Assembly (NCBI RefSeq): GCF_000485595.1 | Contig: NW_014577280.1 | Span: 280,538 to 338,966, forward strand | Length of the DNA stretch: 58,429 bases | Direction: 5' to 3' | Source: Priapulus caudatus | Lineage: Eukaryota; Priapulida; Priapulimorpha; Priapulimorphida; Priapulidae | Shown here: positions 54,900 through 58,429 of the stretch, piece by piece | Layout: every line of letters starts with the position of its first letter | How positions within the stretch are numbered: the stretch's first letter is position 1 | Translations under genes and position numbers: made by a program | The notes under the pieces: model-generated | What the model was told of the DNA's origin: nothing | What the model saw: only the letters and a program-made list of their open reading frames with translations | Database searches by the model: none

Positions 54900-56752
54900 G
54901 TCATTTTACAGTGATGGCATAGTTGTGTGTTGGATGAACTTTTATCTTGCTGGCAGTAATAAAAAAAGTGAAACATGCTTATTTTGGTTGCTGTTCTATT
55001 GTTGTGTATTGTCTCCTATGGGATGGGCTTAAGGATACTCTCACAGAGATGCCAACCACTACGATTTATCCGTATTTTATACGAATTTCTATTCCTTTTG
55101 CACCACTCCGACCAGTTTGTATCAAACTACGAATTTCAATGTGATCGAAAAAAAATGTTTGTTTGTCATTTTTTGTCAATTTATTGTCATTATTGACCCT
55201 CAGAATGCAGGAAATTGCATCTCAGAATCAAAATTTTTCCCGGGGGCCATGCCGGACCCCGCTAGCAAACTCCGGTCACTACATGACCCTCGAACTACTA
55301 ATTTGATGGCCAGAAACTACAGATTGCTTCAAATATGTGTTGGCATCTCTGCAGTCTCAACCTTTTGCACGGGTATTGCTCTAATGGAGATTAAACGGTT
55401 ATTGACGAATGAATCTAATCAATTACACGTTTTATTTATAGAGGAGATATATCTCTATGCTCGAGCCAAAAAATTTCATGAAATTTCCAGCACCTAATTA
55501 TGTTACCACACAAATTTTGAATTTTTATGTAAAAATGGTATTTTTGATATTTCTAAATTACCACAAAGAGTGAGGAAGAAAAATTGTCGCCACAGGTTAA
55601 GCACAATATGTACCAAAATAGCGCATCAGGATTTTTCTTTAAGTTTAATATTTACTGAGAAAAATGAAAAAAACTGCTTAAAAATCAAGTTAATTGTGTG
55701 AGAATTGAAAATTTTATCGAATAAATGGGGCATAACTAATAAAATACGACACTTAATAACAATCCCTGACGCGCTTTTTTACAGCAATATGTTACCATTA
55801 AAACGAGTGTAAAATTAAATTAATCCGAGTTGTAATCACAGAGAAATATCCATTTATACATCGACTACTAAGTCAGAAATCGAAACGGAGAAATCAGCGT
55901 TTTTCTATTTTTCACAATGATCGACCGCCTGTGTGCAAAATGGGTGAACGTATCGGTTGCCGTTGGCAGGCAAGATAATTTTCTTCTGCCGATCTCATAC
56001 ATTCAAACTGGAGAAGGGTAAGGCCGCGGCACTTGGTGAAATCCGATCTATAAAATGCACTGCTCAAAGCATTGCGCTGCGATTTCTCACCTATGCTAAT
56101 GTACATAGCAATGGTGTATATATATATATATATATACGTATATATATTACACAACAGACTGATACCAATGAATATATTCTATACGGTCTTTGCTGATACG
56201 TCAATGTGAACTAGTGACTGGGATATTTATAAGCGAGAGAGAATAAGTGAAAGATCACTCATTTTACCAATGTTTATATTAAATTTATTCCTCAAATTTT
56301 AACCATGTTCTATTATTTAATACAAATACAAACATTTCACAATACATTCTACACCGACTTTCTCTGGGGACCGATGAAAGAAACTAAAATAGCATACTAC
56401 ATGTACATTCGTCTAAATTGACATTTTTTGAAACCAAGTGATTTCTGACTTATGATAGTCAACTATACTTATGATGTGTCTGTCTTATAAACGGGACCTT
56501 GTTTTACAAAGAACAGCATTCGTACTTCAATAAACCTTTGACATATACAAATTAAGCCTTCGCTTATATTAATTAGCATACTCTGGAACTATGGTAAATC
56601 GATATTAACGAACTTGTGCTCAAGTTTCTATCAGATCATTTGTATAGTAGCATGTGTGCTCGAATATTACAAAAGTATCCTGTCTCTTTCTCTCTTTCGC
56701 TTACTTTTTTATTCTTGCTCTTTTTCTCTCTCTCTTTCTCTCGCTCTCGCTA

Positions 56753-56794
<42 letters not shown>

Positions 56795-56887
56795 GCGCGT
56801 GTGTGATGCCCTGCATTTAATGACTACTATTTTAGAGTACGCCATACCTCTGCTGACGTGACCTAGTTGCCAACCAGCGGTCGAGCT
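54900..56887. other. Intergenic region between RPS12 and the P450 exon
   Basis: AT-rich, no coding exon recognised on either strand. It holds a (TA)n tract near 56117-56150 and a (CT)n microsatellite near 56686-56800. The two genes converge on this region. Confidence 0.6.
56686..56800. repeat. (CT)n microsatellite
   Basis: TCTCTC-rich tract, uninterrupted at about 56757-56791, ending in CGCGCG TGTGTG. Confidence 0.95.
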
Positions 56888-57081
56888 CTAATATTTGCAA
56901 TGATACCGTGGAATTGCGCACAGCCTGAAAGGTTTGGGCGTCAGCGTCATTCCCAGCACACCATTCATATCTGGCCGCGCAGCGCCCTCTGGTAGTTGAA
57001 AGCAGAACTTTTGCATCAAGCATGTGAAGAATAGAAAAAGCTCCATCTTGGCTAAACCCTCTCCCAGACATTTCCGCTTCC
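56888..57081 (-). CDS. Cytochrome P450 (CYP2-like), last exon
   Basis: Minus strand, after the acceptor TTACATTTCAG. The 194-base exon reads GKRKCLGEGLAKMELFLFF, the heme-binding loop with the axial Cys (G-K-R-x-C-x-G-E-x-L-A). It continues through MTLTPKPFRLCAIPR, the usual P450 C-terminal strand, to a TAG stop at 56890-56888. The MELFLFF phrase after the loop is typical of CYP2-clan microsomal enzymes, which are heme monooxygenases of the endoplasmic reticulum. The F-S-x-G start of the loop must be in the previous exon, beyond the transposon copy at 57.35 kb or outside the window. Frame is intact. Confidence 0.85.
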
Positions 57082-57350
57082 CTGAAATGTAATCGTGATT
57101 GGTGTACAGCGTTGCAAAAACCAAAAGCAATAACGTAAACCTCAAAACGAAATTCAAAATAACTCTGGATTCGCGGGAATGTAGGAACGGTTAGGCGGTG
57201 TCGAAACTGTATCGCGGAACTTTGAAGGGGTGATATTCACCCATTGAGAAAGGTACGAATTCAACAAAAAACTGGAACCGCGGGAATGTAGAAACAGTTG
57301 GGAGGAGCCCGCAATTCCATCGCATGGCTTTGGCTATATATAGTATGTAT

Positions 57351-58429
57351 ATGGTCCCATTCCATCTTGGGACGACAGTGTCGAATCAATATTCGCACAA
57401 CCATCGACAAGCACAACCCTAGATAATAACCCTAGAAAATGAAAAGGCAAATTACATCCCACCGATTCTTAACTAGTAAAGAATACATAGCAAAAAAAAT
57501 TGCGTCAGAGGAGGAGAAAACCCAAATTATAAAAGTGAAGGAAACAAGAAAACGCGAGAGAAATAAAAAAGGCAAAACAAGCAGATGATAAAGCAAAGAA
57601 GACGTTGGAAAAAGCAAAAAGGAAATGCTGTAAAATCAACAGTAGACGACAAGTACTTTGTGTGCTTGACCTCGTGGCATGATGATGAGGGTGGAATGGA
57701 GTGGGTGCAGTGTGAGAAGTGCGAGAAATGGCTCCACACTGGTTGCATACCTGAGTGTATTTTTTAAAGATAAAATAAAAAATATGAGTGTAATTAGAGA
57801 TATTGTGCATAACATGTAATACTATATTAAAGTAACCTCATTTAAAGGATTGAAGGAAAATGTTATTTGCTGCTTGTGAGAATACTGACATTGTAGAAGG
57901 TACATACACTTAGCATTTCTGTAGATACATCAAAGTGCACATCAAGTGTTTGTGTGATCCCAGTCAGAAACCAACCCCCGTGCTCTCATGTAATTTCAAT
58001 AGACTTCGGATCAAGTAATCACTTCTACAGATCCTGAGATTGTAGAGGTCCCACTTTGTGCATTTGTATATTTTTTATAGTTATAATCAATCTTAAAGTG
58101 ATAGAGGTATGATTAGATGATCTTCATAAGCAAGTATCAAATATTTGAAGTATGGATACGATATTGATATATGATGTTATCATGTACAAGTGTTAACACA
58201 AAAGAGGCTTAAAGAGAAACTTCCCCCAAAATCGTGTAATTGTTAAATCTCTGCCAATTTGCCTTATATTATTGAAGAAAATGTATCGCGGTCAAAAGTA
58301 TCTTATTGCAGAGAAAATTGTAACTAGTAAAACATCTAATTATCTAAATTCATGTTAGTTGACATGAACAAAATTTTAAATTTTGTTGAAATTGTACTGT
58401 TATCCGCTTCAGTCACAAGCGTTATCAAG
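57351..58429 (+). repeat. Third copy of the Tigger 3'-part/spacer junction
   Basis: 57351-58429 matches 44907-45981 with only a handful of changes (for example a 4-base deletion near 57558). It contains the end of the Tigger tail, the half PHD-like finger with the same truncated ending, and the following spacer up to the window edge. No MULE sequence is reached. It lies upstream of the P450 last exon, probably in a P450 intron. Confidence 0.92.

Noticed and set aside
55117-55497. 126-residue frame downstream of RPS12
   Set aside because: No domain, AT-rich composition, and no splice or start evidence; likely chance.

Overview
This is animal nuclear DNA, from an invertebrate whose phylum I cannot fix. 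Genes are split by GT-AG introns and small nucleolar RNAs sit in introns. The mobile elements are typical of metazoans: hAT, PIF/Harbinger, pogo/Tigger (jerky-like), MULE, piggyBac, CR1-like LINE, BEL/Pao and Gypsy-like LTR elements. Nothing bacterial is present. The window is mostly a graveyard of nested, broken transposons with two ordinary genes at its right end.

Layout. 1-1,670: decayed tandem array with 49- and 59-bp units. 2.3-6.3 kb: fragments of a gag gene, a LINE, a candidate LTR, a Tigger C-terminus, a piggyBac N-terminus, and a small element with perfect 29-bp terminal inverted repeats (TIRs). 6.6-7.4 kb: dispersed repeat copy and GCAC-rich low-complexity DNA. 7.4-13.8 kb: a hAT element (TIRs at both ends, 5' exons kept) holding a PIF/Harbinger element with its nuclease and Myb-like genes. 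13.8-15.5 kb: broken Tigger. 16.1-16.5 kb: palindromic repeat cluster. 17.1-20.2 kb: transposase of a superfamily I cannot name, ending in a PHD-like finger and bounded by inverted GTGATTCCGTCAC sites. 21-22.1 kb: hAT C-terminus. 22.4-25.2 kb: inverted minisatellites and another Tigger. 26.3-27.9 kb: LTR, tRNA-Pro-type primer site and gag. 28.2-36.7 kb: CR1-like LINE on the minus strand, split by a BEL/Pao element at 30.2-35.1 kb. 37.1-39.0 kb: second transposase of unknown superfamily. 40.1-41.5 kb: second LTR and primer site. 42.2-51.8 kb: TIR-bounded block with two jerky-like Tigger copies flanking a MULE transposase.

Host genes. RPS12 (ribosomal protein eS12, plus strand, 52.6-54.9 kb) has an open frame in every recognised exon; its start exon is unresolved. 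Intron 3 holds a C/D snoRNA I recognise as U25/SNORD25 from its 18S guide and boxes. Intron 4 holds a second C/D snoRNA with a perfect 7-bp terminal stem. A cytochrome P450 last exon (minus strand, 56.9-57.1 kb) faces RPS12; the rest of that gene lies to the right. A 1.08-kb copy of the Tigger/spacer junction seen at 45 kb occupies the right edge.

Most transposase genes carry stops or frameshifts. The Harbinger nuclease is the best preserved and can be read as a two-exon gene without a break. All family calls come from motifs read by eye; no search was run.
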